From NCBI GenBank assembly GCA_029572955.1, contig JAKPQE010000036.1, positions 31,438-95,437 of the forward strand: a stretch of 64,000 nt of DNA. Direction: 5' to 3'. Under the pieces are notes generated by a model. That model saw only the letters and a list, made by a program, of their open reading frames with translations, was not told where the DNA came from and searched no databases. The stretch comes from Pseudomonadota bacterium (GTDB lineage: Bacteria > Pseudomonadota > Alphaproteobacteria > Rhizobiales > JAKPQE01). Position 1 is the first letter of the stretch, and the number at the start of each line of letters is the position of its first letter. A program made the translations under genes and the position numbers. Positions 52,439 to 61,719 of this stretch are shown here, one piece after another.

Positions 52439-52798
52439 TCAGCCCGTCATCATGGTGTCGGGCTGCCGGACAGCCTTGACGAATTCGACGACGCCGCCGG
52501 CCTCGCCGATGCGCACCGACCAGTCGCGTCCCGGCGCGTCGTAGATCCCCGGCTCGAGGCCGCTGTCGATACCGTGCCAGCCGTCACGCACCGTCGGCGA
52601 ATAGGCCTCGCCGATCACGCCGGGATAGCCGGCGGCGAAGCCCTCGAAATCGGCAACGATATCGTCGACCGTCGCCTCGACGAGTTCCTTCATCGCAGCG
52701 GCTTCGGCTTCCGCCTGAGCCTTGGCAGCGGCTTCGGCTTCCGGATCGGCCGCCACCTCGCCAGCCGGCATGCCATTCCCGTTCGATTTCTTGACCAT
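52439..52798 (-). CDS. Structural-region protein of unknown function
   Basis: The 119-residue protein has a Lys/Asn start, an Ala/Glu helix (EAEAAAKAQAEAEAAAMKEL) and a C-terminal region GWHGIDSGLEPGIYDAPGRD. The acidic helix recalls scaffold or head-assembly factors. It sits 25 bp after the scaffold gene. Confidence 0.6.
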   Translation of the reverse strand: MVKKSNGNGMPAGEVAADPEAEAAAKAQAEAEAAAMKELVEATVDDIVADFEGFAAGYPGVIGEAYSPTVRDGWHGIDSGLEPGIYDAPGRDWSVRIGEAGGVVEFVKAVRQPDTMMTG

Positions 52799-52823
52799 GA
52801 AAGTCTCCTAGGTTTCGTCGCGG

Positions 52824-53708
52824 TCAGACCTTCGCCGCGGCCTCGTGCAGCGCCGCCCAGCGCTCCTTGATTTCACCATGCCGGGCGTGACGCGGATCGG
52901 AAAGAGCCTTCGCCGTTTCCGGGTCAGCCTTCATGCGCTGGATTTCCGCCTTCGCCGCCGCCGGCGAAGCGATGCCGGTCGGCAGGCCGGTGACCAGCGT
53001 ATCCTCGCCGATCGCCTCGCCGACCAGGCGGAACATCTCCATCAGCGCCGGCGCGCTGCCCAGCGCCTCCTCGAGGCGCGACATCTGGTCGAGCCCGACA
53101 TCCTGCCCGAGGCTCTTGCCGACGCGGGTATAGAGGGTCCGGGCAGCGGCCTCGGCCTTGGCGAGGTTGGCGTCGTAGTCCGCGCCCCACTTTTCCTTGA
53201 GCGCCGCGTCGAGCGCAGCGCCGGCCGCCCGGCCTTCTTCCTCGGCCGAAGCCATCTCGGCCTGCATCTGCCCCTGGATCGCCGCGACCGTGTCACCGAG
53301 AAGGCCGACGGCCATCTGCGGCGGAACATGATGCTTGTGAGCAGCCGCGGCAAAGGCGTCGTGGAACGCCTGATTGTAGTCGGAAACGTCCTTGGCCGCC
53401 TCCGGACGCTCGACCTTGTAAGCCCCGGCGTCCTCGGTCCAACCGAGTTTCTTCCAGCCATCCCAGTCGCCGAGGTTTTCCATGTCGGGCGCCGACCAGA
53501 CATTGCGGTCGCGGGCGAGACGATCGGCATGCATGCCGCTCTTCAGCGCCGTCGCGAGATCGGGGAACCCCTTGCCCTCGTAGAACGACTTCATCTCGTC
53601 GTCGACACCCTCGATAGCGCCATACCACGGGCCACCCTGGCCGGGCGGCGGCGTCTCGACGGGCGGCACGGCCGGCGTCTTCACGGCAGGCGCTGCAGCT
53701 TCGGTCAT
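52824..53708 (-). CDS. Scaffolding protein
   Basis: The 294-residue protein is acidic and helical with a Pro-rich N-terminus. It shows GFPDLATALKSGMHADRLAR and ALKEKWGADYDANLAKAEAA, blocks of podovirus scaffolds that guide capsid assembly. The C-terminal helix (PRHARHGEIKERWAALHEAA) would contact the coat. AGAGGAGAG precedes the ATG. Confidence 0.8.
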   Translation of the reverse strand: MTEAAAPAVKTPAVPPVETPPPGQGGPWYGAIEGVDDEMKSFYEGKGFPDLATALKSGMHADRLARDRNVWSAPDMENLGDWDGWKKLGWTEDAGAYKVERPEAAKDVSDYNQAFHDAFAAAAHKHHVPPQMAVGLLGDTVAAIQGQMQAEMASAEEEGRAAGAALDAALKEKWGADYDANLAKAEAAARTLYTRVGKSLGQDVGLDQMSRLEEALGSAPALMEMFRLVGEAIGEDTLVTGLPTGIASPAAAKAEIQRMKADPETAKALSDPRHARHGEIKERWAALHEAAAKV

Positions 53709-54001
53709 CTCTCTCTCCTCTGTCCCGACTTGATGACATCCCAGAGCCGCACCGGGTCGACGCCGGCCTGGGTAATGATCCGCATCGCCAGCTGGCGCGC
53801 ACCCTCGGCCTGCGCCATGACGATCGGATCGGCGTAAAGGCCCGGCGCCGCATTGACCCCGCCCATGATCGCGATATCGGCGAGGACATGGGTCATCTCG
53901 CCGAGCGCGGCATATTCCGAGACGACGACCTCGCCACCGTTGGGCCAGCACCGCTTCAGCCGATCGACATAGCCCTCGTGCGGCAGGATGAGACCCGTCA
54001 C
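53705..54001 (-). CDS. Small protein between portal and scaffold, unknown
   Basis: The 98-residue protein (LILPHEGYVDRLKRCWPNGG, AAPGLYADPIVMAQAEGARQ) uses a GTG overlapping the portal stop (GTGA). Its stop overlaps the scaffold start. Tight coupling to both suggests a head-assembly role; no family is recognised. Confidence 0.65.
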   Translation of the reverse strand: MTGLILPHEGYVDRLKRCWPNGGEVVVSEYAALGEMTHVLADIAIMGGVNAAPGLYADPIVMAQAEGARQLAMRIITQAGVDPVRLWDVIKSGQRRER

Positions 54002-55593
54002 TGCACCATCCTCTTTTCGGAAAGCGTCTGCGCCTGGGCGGCATGGGCTGCCTCGGCGGCGATCGACACGGCCCGGCCGGTGCGATCGATCTCGGTATCG
54101 ACGGCACCCTGCTCGGCACGCTGACGCCGCAACTCGGCAACGACACGCGGATCGCGAATGAGCCCGGTTCGGCCACCGAACGCGGCCTTCAGCGTCCGCA
54201 CGGCCTCGTCGGTGTCGAGATTGTCGCCGGCGGCCGGATCGACCTGCATGATGCGCATGACGCCATCGACAATCTGCAGCGTCGCCCGGCCCTCGGCGAC
54301 CTCCATCATCTTGGCGAGCGGCGACTGGTACTCGACGCGGAGCCGGGCGCCGTCGAGTTCCTTCGGCATTTCCGGCAAGGCGTTCTCGCGGGCAAGGATG
54401 CGGTAGCGGCGGGCCACCCACGGCGACAGGCCGTGCGACTGGATCTTGGCGAGGTTCGGCGCCATCAGGCGAAGCTGCTCCTCCTGGAAGCCGAGGAATT
54501 CCGTCGCCGTCATCTGCGGCCGGTCGACGAGCTGCATGATGCCGAAATAGAAGGCGTTGCGGATCGCCTGTCGCCGCTGCTCGCTCTGCGCCATCGACAG
54601 ACGCACGTCGCCGGCAAGGGAAAGCGGCTGGGCGAGAGGCTTTCCCTCGGGCGAGACAGCCCCGTAGAGCACGCGACCGGGAACGAAATCGGCGGCGGTC
54701 AGGATGCTGTCCTCCGGCATGCCGACCGAAGGCTCGGCGGCGCGCTGGGCGGCGACGAGATGCGCCCGCTCCATCTCCTGCAGCATCTGGCCATCCGGGC
54801 GCGCGAGATGGCCGGGGCCGACGGGATAGGTACGACCGGCGCGCTCGGTCCAGGGCACGCAGAAATAGGGATTTTCCTCGTAGCCGCCGTCACGGCGCCA
54901 GTCCTTTTCGCCGATCGCGAAATAGGTCGAGGCCCAACGCATGCCGTTGCGACCGAGACGCCCGGGCCGAAAGTCGTCATTCTCGCGCACCGCATGAACG
55001 ATGACGTAGCTCTGCTTGTCTTCGAACCGCTCGACCGGGCCGAACTTGCGCTTGAGCTGGCGTCCGGTCAGCATCATTTCGCGATGCAGCCGCGTGACCG
55101 AACCATAGATGTCGCGCTCGATGAAGGTCTGGCCGAGCGGAACGGCGAGATCGACGTATCGCCCGCCCGGCAGCTTTTCCGAATAGCCGGTACCGAGACC
55201 GAACATGCCGAGATCGGCGAGCCAGGCCGGAACCTGCGAATAGAATTGGCTCGAACCGACATCGGCGGTACCGAGGATGCGCGAGGAAACCCGTTGCAGC
55301 CAGTCGGCGACAGGCGGCCAGGCCTCGAGATCGGCATCGTCGAGACCGAGGCCGAGCCAGCGGTTCGACGGATTGGTGAGCTGGCCGAAAATGCCGCCAA
55401 CGAAGGCGTCGCGGGCATAGAGCCCGGTACTGTCGAAGATTTCCGACGTGTCGTAGGTCGATTTGCTGTGGACGTCGAGGTCGATCGCCTCAGGCCCGAA
55501 CACCTCGGCGATCGAGCGCCACTGCGCTTCCTCGCGGGCGCGCTCGGTCTTCATTTCGGCCTGGCGGGAAATCAGCTCCTCGACGCTTTCCAT
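53998..55593 (-). CDS. Portal (head-to-tail connector) protein
   Basis: The 531-residue protein matches the podovirus head-tail connector family: RAREEAQWRSIAEVFGPEAI, STGLYARDAFVGGIFGQLTN, FGLGTGYSEKLPGG, ENPYFCVPWTERAGRTYPVG and FVPGRVLYGAVSPEGK are conserved blocks. Its dodecamer is the DNA gate. The ATG at 55593 lies 4 nt after the preceding stop. Confidence 0.92.
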   Translation of the reverse strand: MESVEELISRQAEMKTERAREEAQWRSIAEVFGPEAIDLDVHSKSTYDTSEIFDSTGLYARDAFVGGIFGQLTNPSNRWLGLGLDDADLEAWPPVADWLQRVSSRILGTADVGSSQFYSQVPAWLADLGMFGLGTGYSEKLPGGRYVDLAVPLGQTFIERDIYGSVTRLHREMMLTGRQLKRKFGPVERFEDKQSYVIVHAVRENDDFRPGRLGRNGMRWASTYFAIGEKDWRRDGGYEENPYFCVPWTERAGRTYPVGPGHLARPDGQMLQEMERAHLVAAQRAAEPSVGMPEDSILTAADFVPGRVLYGAVSPEGKPLAQPLSLAGDVRLSMAQSEQRRQAIRNAFYFGIMQLVDRPQMTATEFLGFQEEQLRLMAPNLAKIQSHGLSPWVARRYRILARENALPEMPKELDGARLRVEYQSPLAKMMEVAEGRATLQIVDGVMRIMQVDPAAGDNLDTDEAVRTLKAAFGGRTGLIRDPRVVAELRRQRAEQGAVDTEIDRTGRAVSIAAEAAHAAQAQTLSEKRMVQ

Positions 55594-55597
55594 GACG

Positions 55598-55897
55598 TCA
55601 GGCCCCGAAAAGCTGGCGAACGGCGAGAGAAGGACCGGTACGCGACCCGGTGCCGGCATCCGTCGAAGCATTGCGCTGCTGACGCCGCACGATCTTGCGC
55701 CCACGACTCTCGGCCTCGCGCCGAGCCGCCTCGTTGTCGGCGGCGATCCGCGCCGCCTCGCTCGAGGCTTCGAGCGCCTTCGATGCCTCGGCGATCGCCG
55801 CGGACTGTTCGGCCGCCGCACTGGCGACCGCGGCCTGGACCGCCTTCTCCTTCGACGACCCCGCCCCGAACCAGCTCTTGATGATCTTGGTGCACAT
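55598..55897 (-). CDS. Small coiled-coil protein upstream of the portal
   Basis: The 99-residue protein starts CTKIIKSWFGAGSSKEKAV. It continues as an Ala-rich coiled coil (SAAIAEASKALEASSEAARI) and ends basic. It resembles small accessory virion proteins found at this place in podoviruses. No certain family. Confidence 0.6.
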   Translation of the reverse strand: MCTKIIKSWFGAGSSKEKAVQAAVASAAAEQSAAIAEASKALEASSEAARIAADNEAARREAESRGRKIVRRQQRNASTDAGTGSRTGPSLAVRQLFGA

Positions 55898-55903
55898 TCG
55901 CGC

Positions 55904-56392
55904 CTAGCCCCTCGTCCATGCCATGTAAATGAAATCCTCGCCGTTCTTCCCGAACGACCGCGCGACACCCTCTTCGACGAAGCCGAGATGACGAAGCCAG
56001 CGCCGCGCCCCGATATGCTCGGCCCACGGTCGACATTCGGCCCGATGAACGTTCGGAACGAGCACGAAGGGGATGAATTCCTTGCGACAGTAGCGCGTCG
56101 CCGGCCGCCAGATGCGCGCCCAGTCGTCGGTCGCGAACATGTGAACACTCGCCACGCCGGGCGAGAGAACCCAGGCCCCGAGCGAGGCAACCGGCGTACC
56201 GTCGTCGAGGGCAAGGATTTCGGACCGCAACGCGAAATCGGCGCCGGCCATGAGATGAGCCGCCAAACCGGCAAGATCCTCGAGGGTCCGACCATCGGAA
56301 AAACGCCCGGCGAATATTTCGCGACGATCCACGTCGCGCATTCGCCGCGCGACATCGGTGACCGCCTCGAGAGTTGCCGGAAAGACCTTCAT
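55904..56392 (-). CDS. GNAT-like protein of the head module (T7 gp13-like / DUF2833)
   Basis: The 162-residue protein reads as a GNAT fold: ALRSEILALDDGTPVASLGA (strands 2-3), then RRWLRHLGFVEEGVARSFG (C-terminal strands). T7-group phages encode such an acetyltransferase-like internal virion protein A (DUF2833). No acetyl-CoA pyrophosphate loop is obvious, so it may be structural rather than enzymatic. It follows terL directly. Confidence 0.7.
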   Translation of the reverse strand: MKVFPATLEAVTDVARRMRDVDRREIFAGRFSDGRTLEDLAGLAAHLMAGADFALRSEILALDDGTPVASLGAWVLSPGVASVHMFATDDWARIWRPATRYCRKEFIPFVLVPNVHRAECRPWAEHIGARRWLRHLGFVEEGVARSFGKNGEDFIYMAWTRG

Positions 56393-57904
56393 TCAGCGCC
56401 CCCGGGACAGCGGATTGTATCGACCGCCACGATTACCCTCCTGCCGACGCGCCTGCCGCTCGGCTGCAAGCGCCGACGAACGGTGGCGCGACCGGGCCGA
56501 GCCGGTTTCCATCGCGCAATATTGACCGGCATCGTGGACATGACTGTCGAAGCTCTTTCTCACACTCGAGATGTCGTTGGTGCCGCGCGTCTTCTGGAAG
56601 GCATAGCTCTCGAGAAAACCGCGCCTGATCCCCTTGCATGAAGGATCGAGCAGAAATCCGGGCCGTCCACCGTCGAGCGTCCGGGTCAGGAAGCTGCGCA
56701 CCGCCTCATGGCGCACACCGACATCGTTGGTCTGGGCTTTGTGCGCCACGAGCCCGAGCAGCTTGCCGACGCGCGAGGCCCAGCTTCCCTCCACCGTGTC
56801 TTCGCCGGCAAAGGTCGCCGGGTCCGGAACGAAATTGAACTCGCAGCCGCGGAAGCGCGGCAGGGACATGACCGCCGATACGGCGGCGGCAAAGGCACTC
56901 TCGCCGGCCCGCTCGGTCTGCACCTCGGCGAGCCAGCGAACCTGCCCGTCCGGCATCTCCTGCTGAAAAACCGCCGCCGGCGTGAGACCGCCATCGGCCC
57001 CGATGGTCACCGGGATCATCTTCTCGACGGGCAGGGTTTCTTTCGAAAAGTGCCGAACATCGTCGTATTCCGGATAGACGATATCGTCTCCTGTATTGAC
57101 GCCAGGAATGTTGTGCACCATCCGGCGCACGTAATTCTGGTTTTTTGCGTTCTTTGCAACAATATCTCGATAGTAGTCTAGAGAAATATTGTCGAGGTTT
57201 TCCGCACCAACCTCGAAAGCGCCAGGCTGCCGATAGAGGCGAAAACCATCCTGCTCGTCCTGCCAGAACATCTGATAGATGTCAGACATGACCGATGGCG
57301 CGTTGCAGTCGCCGAAAATTCGCCCGGCGCGACCCATTTGCGCCCGCGTCGGATCGCGCCCGACGCGCCCGGAAATCGCCTCGATCAGGATCTTCGGCAT
57401 CAGGTCGATTTCGTTGAGCCCGGCATCGGTGAACTCGGACCCGCGCAGCTCCTCCGGGTCCATTGCCTCCGAGAAAGCACCGAAGCGCACGATCATTTCG
57501 ACCGGCCCCCAGCCATCCTCGAAATTGATGATGTGCTCGGCCGGCCGGCCGCGCGTGCCGAGCCATCGCGTTCCGGGCATGTCTTCGGGAATGAACTTCC
57601 ACCACGATCGAATGGTCGTGGCCCACAACGCCTTGTAGCTTTCGCGCCAGATGCCAAGCACATAACGCCTGGCGTTTCCAGGGCCGATAGGCCGCATGCG
57701 CATGGCCTCGACAAAGGCCTTCTTGATGAACGCAACGGTCTTCCCAGACCCTACCGGACCATTTAGGACAGCGAACGGCTCGGTCGCCAGAATGAAGGCA
57801 TCCGAAACAGGTCCCGCCGACTTCCAGAGCGTCGCCCCGAGCGTCCGCTCCAGACCGGACCTCAACGGACCAGGCCGGATGCCTTCCAGGCCGGACCCGC
57901 TCAT
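56393..57904 (-). CDS. Terminase large subunit
   Basis: TerL is the DNA-packaging motor. The 503-residue protein has the Walker A-like motif VLNGPVGSGKTVAFI, a Walker B-type region (EFTDAGLNEIDLMP) and a C-terminal nuclease half with ADGGLTPAAVFQQE and SHVHDAGQYCAMETGSA. The ATG at 57904 is the first that gives the usual length. A short AT-rich stretch (57120-57200) encodes NLDNISLDYYRDIVAKN. Confidence 0.92.
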   Translation of the reverse strand: MSGSGLEGIRPGPLRSGLERTLGATLWKSAGPVSDAFILATEPFAVLNGPVGSGKTVAFIKKAFVEAMRMRPIGPGNARRYVLGIWRESYKALWATTIRSWWKFIPEDMPGTRWLGTRGRPAEHIINFEDGWGPVEMIVRFGAFSEAMDPEELRGSEFTDAGLNEIDLMPKILIEAISGRVGRDPTRAQMGRAGRIFGDCNAPSVMSDIYQMFWQDEQDGFRLYRQPGAFEVGAENLDNISLDYYRDIVAKNAKNQNYVRRMVHNIPGVNTGDDIVYPEYDDVRHFSKETLPVEKMIPVTIGADGGLTPAAVFQQEMPDGQVRWLAEVQTERAGESAFAAAVSAVMSLPRFRGCEFNFVPDPATFAGEDTVEGSWASRVGKLLGLVAHKAQTNDVGVRHEAVRSFLTRTLDGGRPGFLLDPSCKGIRRGFLESYAFQKTRGTNDISSVRKSFDSHVHDAGQYCAMETGSARSRHRSSALAAERQARRQEGNRGGRYNPLSRGR

Positions 57905-58241
57905 CGCCCCTGCCCCCGTACCAGACCCGCCACCCGACCCGCACCGTCGTTTGCTCTGATCGCGCACCCGCCCAAGATCGAAGGACCACCGGCTCGACCC
58001 TTCACGCACGGCGAACGGGCAAGGAGGGTTGCGTCGTCGAAATTCGGGGGGTAGGGTGCCGGTCGCATGGGGGGGGCGGCCTTCGGAAACGAGCCCACCC
58101 CCTTCCTTCCGGCCGGCATCCGCGATCTGACTCGCTGATTTTCGATCAGCCGCCGAAATCCTGAAAAACCAAACATTGCCAAGGTGTTACCGATTTCGTG
58201 CGACTTTTCCTGTCGCGACGGTGAAAAGTCGCACGCGCAAG
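57905..58241. other. Gene-free spacer between terminase genes
   Basis: This 337-bp stretch has no convincing frame. It contains runs of G (58049-58054 and 58071-58078) and a 12-bp inverted repeat. A packaging site (cos/pac) near terS/terL is a known arrangement, but no site can be identified by eye. Confidence 0.5.
58198..58234. repeat. 12-bp inverted repeat just after terS
   Basis: GTGCGACTTTTC (58198-58209) and GAAAAGTCGCAC (58223-58234) are exact reverse complements around 13 nt that include TCGCGA. It begins 8 bp after the terS stop. No T-run follows on the minus strand, so it is either an mRNA hairpin or a protein-binding dyad. Confidence 0.7.
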
Positions 58242-58826
58242 TCATTGATTTTCCTCGACTTGGTCATCCGCCTCGACATCGACCGCCTCTCCCTCGAGAT
58301 AGCCCCACGGCGGCACGTTGCCGGTGCCGATCTGCCCAGCCATGTCGCCACCGAGGGCGCCGAACTGCAGATTGAAGATCGGCACGGCCTTGCCGGTGTC
58401 GTCGACCGGCGCCTGGCGCGCGTGGAGATAGGGTGCGAGGTCGGCCCATAGCTGCCGCAGGTGAAGGAAGGCCTCCTTCTTCGAGCACCCCAGCTCCGCC
58501 GCCAGCGTCTCGGGCGTGTGCTGCGCCCAGCGCATCATGTGTTCGAGCGGCGACCCGCCACGCGCCAACAGATAGTCACGAAGCTGCGCCGTCGACTTAT
58601 TCACCGCACCCGGCGGCCGACCGGCCTTGCCGCGCGCCCGCTCCACACGCGCCGCCTGCTCGTCGGCCTCGGCACCGACGAACCGCGTCGGCAGGGCGAA
58701 CATCTCGACCTGCTCGCCTTCGGCCGCCGCATGCAGATCCGCGACCTCGGCCGCCGCCGCCGCGACCGCCTCGCCCGCCACCTTTCGCCGTCCGCTCGTC
58801 TGATCGACCACGCGACACCCCGACAC
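58242..58826 (-). CDS. Terminase small subunit
   Basis: The 194-residue protein immediately precedes terL and has the small-terminase style: a basic linker GRPPGAVNKSTAQLRDYLLA, then HMMRWAQHTPETLAAELGCS with an HTH-like KKEAFLHLRQLWADLAPYLH. It would recognise the packaging site. GTG at 58826 is used; a GTG five codons in is an alternative. Confidence 0.75.
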   Translation of the reverse strand: MSGCRVVDQTSGRRKVAGEAVAAAAAEVADLHAAAEGEQVEMFALPTRFVGAEADEQAARVERARGKAGRPPGAVNKSTAQLRDYLLARGGSPLEHMMRWAQHTPETLAAELGCSKKEAFLHLRQLWADLAPYLHARQAPVDDTGKAVPIFNLQFGALGGDMAGQIGTGNVPPWGYLEGEAVDVEADDQVEENQ

Positions 58827-58911
58827 CTTGATTTATCGGGATTTTTTATCCGCCGGCGCGACGTTCACCTTGCCCTCCAGCATTTTCCTCGCCAGACAAC
58901 AGTAAATTGCT

Positions 58912-59165
58912 AGACACCTAAGACACTACCAATTGAAAAGTGTCTTGATGATTTTCCAAATGAATTCAATTATCTATATACATTTTAGACACTTAGACAC
59001 TTAGACACATACATACCCTCATGCGCGCGCCCGCGCGGGCGCGTACACATGGAAACCATCGCAAAATGGTGTCTAAGTGTCTTGACTCTGATAAGTGATT
59101 GATGCTTAAGCGAAAACCTTAGACAGACAGCTTTTTCAAAGTGTCTAGCAAGTGTCTAAGTGTCT
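58912..59165. repeat. Iteron-like array: 11 copies of AGACAC in both orientations
   Basis: Direct copies begin at 58912, 58921, 58987, 58995 and 59003. Inverted copies (GTGTCT) begin at 58940, 59069, 59077, 59141, 59152 and 59160. Tight groups repeat an 8-bp unit TTAGACAC. Apart from one copy, direct units lie left and inverted units right of the GC palindrome at 59026. The spacer 58827-59436 is AT-rich and otherwise gene-free. Likely roles are a replication origin or operator cluster for the late operon. Confidence 0.75.
59026..59043. repeat. 18-bp perfect GC palindrome in the iteron region
   Basis: CGCGCCCGC-GCGGGCGCG has 9-bp arms with no spacer. It lies between the left and right iteron groups in otherwise AT-rich DNA and could extrude as a cruciform. 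Confidence 0.75.
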
Positions 59166-59373
59166 AATTCCCCGACCGAACCGGTCGAAAAGACCAACCG
59201 CCGCCCATGTTGCACCATCCTCGCCTGTCGTCAAGAAGTCGCCGCGCACGCGCACCGGACTGCCATAGCAATGAATGGGTGCGCGGGCGCGGCGTCCGTT
59301 TTTTCTCTCCTTCGAGGTGCGGAGCGCGAGACATCCGCATGAAGCAAGATGATCTGGAATGAACGGGCCATCG

Positions 59374-59402
59374 AAAAAGCCCCGGAGCATGCTCCGGGGC
59401 TT
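59374..59402 (-). terminator. Intrinsic terminator of the early operon
   Basis: A 26-bp perfect palindrome centred on GCATGC (59377-59402) is followed on the minus strand by five Ts (59378-59374). It lies 34 bp after the ssb stop and separates early genes from the iteron region. Confidence 0.85.
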
Positions 59403-59436
59403 CTCGCGGGCGCGGCATGGGTGCGGGCAGGGATGG

Positions 59437-59892
59437 TCAGAACGGGATCTGGTCGTCGAGATCGCCGCCAGACGGCCCCGAGGCGCCTCCCGGCGGCGCC
59501 TCCCGGCTCGTCGTCGTGCCATAGCCGCGCTCGTCGGTCTGCGAGCCCTGGCCGCCGCCCTCGAGCGTCACGGTGCCGTTGAAGGTGCCGACGACGACCT
59601 CCGTGGTGTAGTGGTCCTGTCCGTCCTTTTGCCATTTCTTGGTGGCGAGCTTGCCCGTCACGTGGATCTTCGAGCCCTTCTTCACGTGTTTCTCGACCAT
59701 CTCGGCAAGGTGCTCGTTGAAAACGACGACGCGATGCCATTCCGTCGTCTCGCGCTTCTCGCCGGTCGCCTTGTCCTTCCAGTATTCGCTCGTCGCCAGG
59801 CGGATGTTGGCCACCTTCTGCCCGGCCTGGGTGCGGCGGATTTCCGGGTCCGCGCCGCAATTGCCGAGCAGTACCACCGTGTTGATGCTCAT
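59437..59892 (-). CDS. ssb: Single-stranded DNA-binding protein
   Basis: The 151-residue SSB starts INTVVLLGNCGADPEIRRTQ and contains SEYWKDKATGEKRETTEWHR and KGSKIHVTGKLATKKW of the OB fold. It has a Gly/Pro-rich tail and ends in the acidic tip DLDDQIPF that recruits replication partners. It is the last early gene and abuts the helicase stop without spacing. Confidence 0.95.
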   Translation of the reverse strand: MSINTVVLLGNCGADPEIRRTQAGQKVANIRLATSEYWKDKATGEKRETTEWHRVVVFNEHLAEMVEKHVKKGSKIHVTGKLATKKWQKDGQDHYTTEVVVGTFNGTVTLEGGGQGSQTDERGYGTTTSREAPPGGASGPSGGDLDDQIPF

Positions 59893-61719
59893 CTAACCGT
59901 TCTCCTCGATCCATTTGGCCAGCGCCGTCATGTCGACGATGACGCAGCGGCGCTGATGCCCGTTGATGGTCATGCGATTTTCCTTCGCGCCGGAGCGCAC
60001 GACGCCCGGCGGCCCGCGCCTCAGGCTGATCTTCCAGTTGCCGGCGGTGCCGTCCTTGGTGCCCCAGTCGGTGCCCTGGAACACCTTGGCGAGATGCACT
60101 CCCTCGTGCGGAATGCCGAGCAGCCAATGTTTCTCGCCGGCGACGATCTCGTCGCTGCAGCCGAGATCGAGGTCGCCGAGGCGCTGTTGCGTATGGGTGA
60201 CGTCGACATGGTTGTTGGCGAGCCCGTCGAAATATTGCGCCACCGTCACTCGCTGGCCGCCATGCCAGGTCGGGCTGCGCCCGGCGAGCACGCGATCGAG
60301 GCAGCGCAGCCAGTCGGCACGCCGGTCCTCCTTGATGCCCAGCCGCTCGATCGACATGCGCTCGGCCCATTCGTCGTAGCGCTCGACGTCGAAGCCGGCC
60401 GCTTCCCAGCCCTCATCGCCGAGTAGCGTCCAGGCGCCGGCGAGCAGGGTGCCGTAGGTGTTCTGCCCGCGAAAATCGTGCCCACCGGCCTTCAGCGCCA
60501 CGGCGAAATGACCGAAGGCCCGCTCGAAATACCGCCAGCCGTCGATCAGGCGGCGCAAGAGGAGCGGACCGATCGAGTCGATCTCGGCGAGCACCGGCGC
60601 AACCGTCTCGCCCGACAGTTCTCCGAGCTGCAGCATCGCGAAGCGGCTGTGGTCCTGGTTCTGCATCGCCGGCGGCCGGATCATCGACATCAGGAACGGC
60701 GACGACGAATTGAACACCCGCCCCTTGTGGTCGGCGCTGCCCCGCGCCTTGACGCCGCCGCTCGCCGAAATCCGCGCCATTTCGATGATGGTGAGGATGC
60801 GGTCGCCACTGCCCTCCTGCTCGTCGAGCGAAATCGACAGGGTATCGCGGTCGATCGCCGAATAAAGCCCGGGCGCCGTTGCGTCCTCGAACTTCAGGAG
60901 CGCCGAACCGATGATGTCGCGGATCATTTGCTGCAGCGTCGACTTGCCGGTGGCCGCGTCACCGGTCAGGATGACGTGCGGTCGCCAGCCGAGCGCGCCG
61001 GTGAGGTAGGCGACCGCCAGCCAGCCGAGCAGCATGATCGGATCGATGTCCGGCCGCTCCCAGTTCCAGCTCCGAAAAGCCGCCAGGATTTCCGGTGCCG
61101 GGTTCCTCGTCGCTTCGTTGGTCGCGGGAAACGGTGCCGGCAGTTTCGGCCGGCGCGGATAGAAGAACTCGCCATATTCCCCGGTCGGGTGCTTCCTGCC
61201 GCCGGAATAGAGCCCATCGCCACCGTGATAGACGAGGCTGCCGTCGGCGCCACGCCAGGCGCCGCGGCCGCGCACCCGCTCGACCGTGTCCCACAGGCCC
61301 TTTTTCGCCGCCGCCGCCGAGATCGTCGCCCACAGCCAATCGGCATCGAAACTGTTGACCTTCGGCGGCTTCTTCTCGCCGTCCTTGCCGGCCCGCGCCT
61401 CGCCCCAGCGTGGCCAGGCCCAGTGCAGATAGAGATCGCGACCCGCGAAAATGGCGATGAAGGTCTTCTTGTTGGCATCCGACGGCTTCAGTTCGCAGAG
61501 CTGGCCGAGCACGTCGACGATATAGGTCACCATGCCGTTGCGACCGAGCACCTGGATCGGACAGTCCGGCGGAAGGCCAGTCTCGTCCGGCTGCCATTGA
61601 CCGGGCATCACACCATCGCGCGGCTCGCCGATCTTCGGATCGGCGAGCTGCCGGCGACGATCGGCAATCCGTTCCCAGGCGCCGTCGATGATGGCCGCCG
61701 CCGCCTCCGCCCCGCTCAT
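59893..61719 (-). CDS. Phage replicative helicase / P-loop ATPase
   Basis: The 608-residue protein has Walker A ILTGDAATGKSTLQQ, a Walker B-like LSISLDEQEGSG and sensor-type IIEMARISASGGVKARGSAD, in the manner of phage D5/DUF927-like helicases. The N-terminal third (TYIVDVLGQLCELKPSDANK) is of unknown fold. With the toprim primase encoded upstream it would form the primosome. The start overlaps the primase stop (ATGA). Confidence 0.82.
   Translation of the reverse strand: MSGAEAAAAIIDGAWERIADRRRQLADPKIGEPRDGVMPGQWQPDETGLPPDCPIQVLGRNGMVTYIVDVLGQLCELKPSDANKKTFIAIFAGRDLYLHWAWPRWGEARAGKDGEKKPPKVNSFDADWLWATISAAAAKKGLWDTVERVRGRGAWRGADGSLVYHGGDGLYSGGRKHPTGEYGEFFYPRRPKLPAPFPATNEATRNPAPEILAAFRSWNWERPDIDPIMLLGWLAVAYLTGALGWRPHVILTGDAATGKSTLQQMIRDIIGSALLKFEDATAPGLYSAIDRDTLSISLDEQEGSGDRILTIIEMARISASGGVKARGSADHKGRVFNSSSPFLMSMIRPPAMQNQDHSRFAMLQLGELSGETVAPVLAEIDSIGPLLLRRLIDGWRYFERAFGHFAVALKAGGHDFRGQNTYGTLLAGAWTLLGDEGWEAAGFDVERYDEWAERMSIERLGIKEDRRADWLRCLDRVLAGRSPTWHGGQRVTVAQYFDGLANNHVDVTHTQQRLGDLDLGCSDEIVAGEKHWLLGIPHEGVHLAKVFQGTDWGTKDGTAGNWKISLRRGPPGVVRSGAKENRMTINGHQRRCVIVDMTALAKWIEENG

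Noticed and set aside
58912..59165. CRISPR array
   Set aside because: The repeated unit is only 8 bp, occurs in both orientations and is partly tandem without unique spacers; no cas genes are near.
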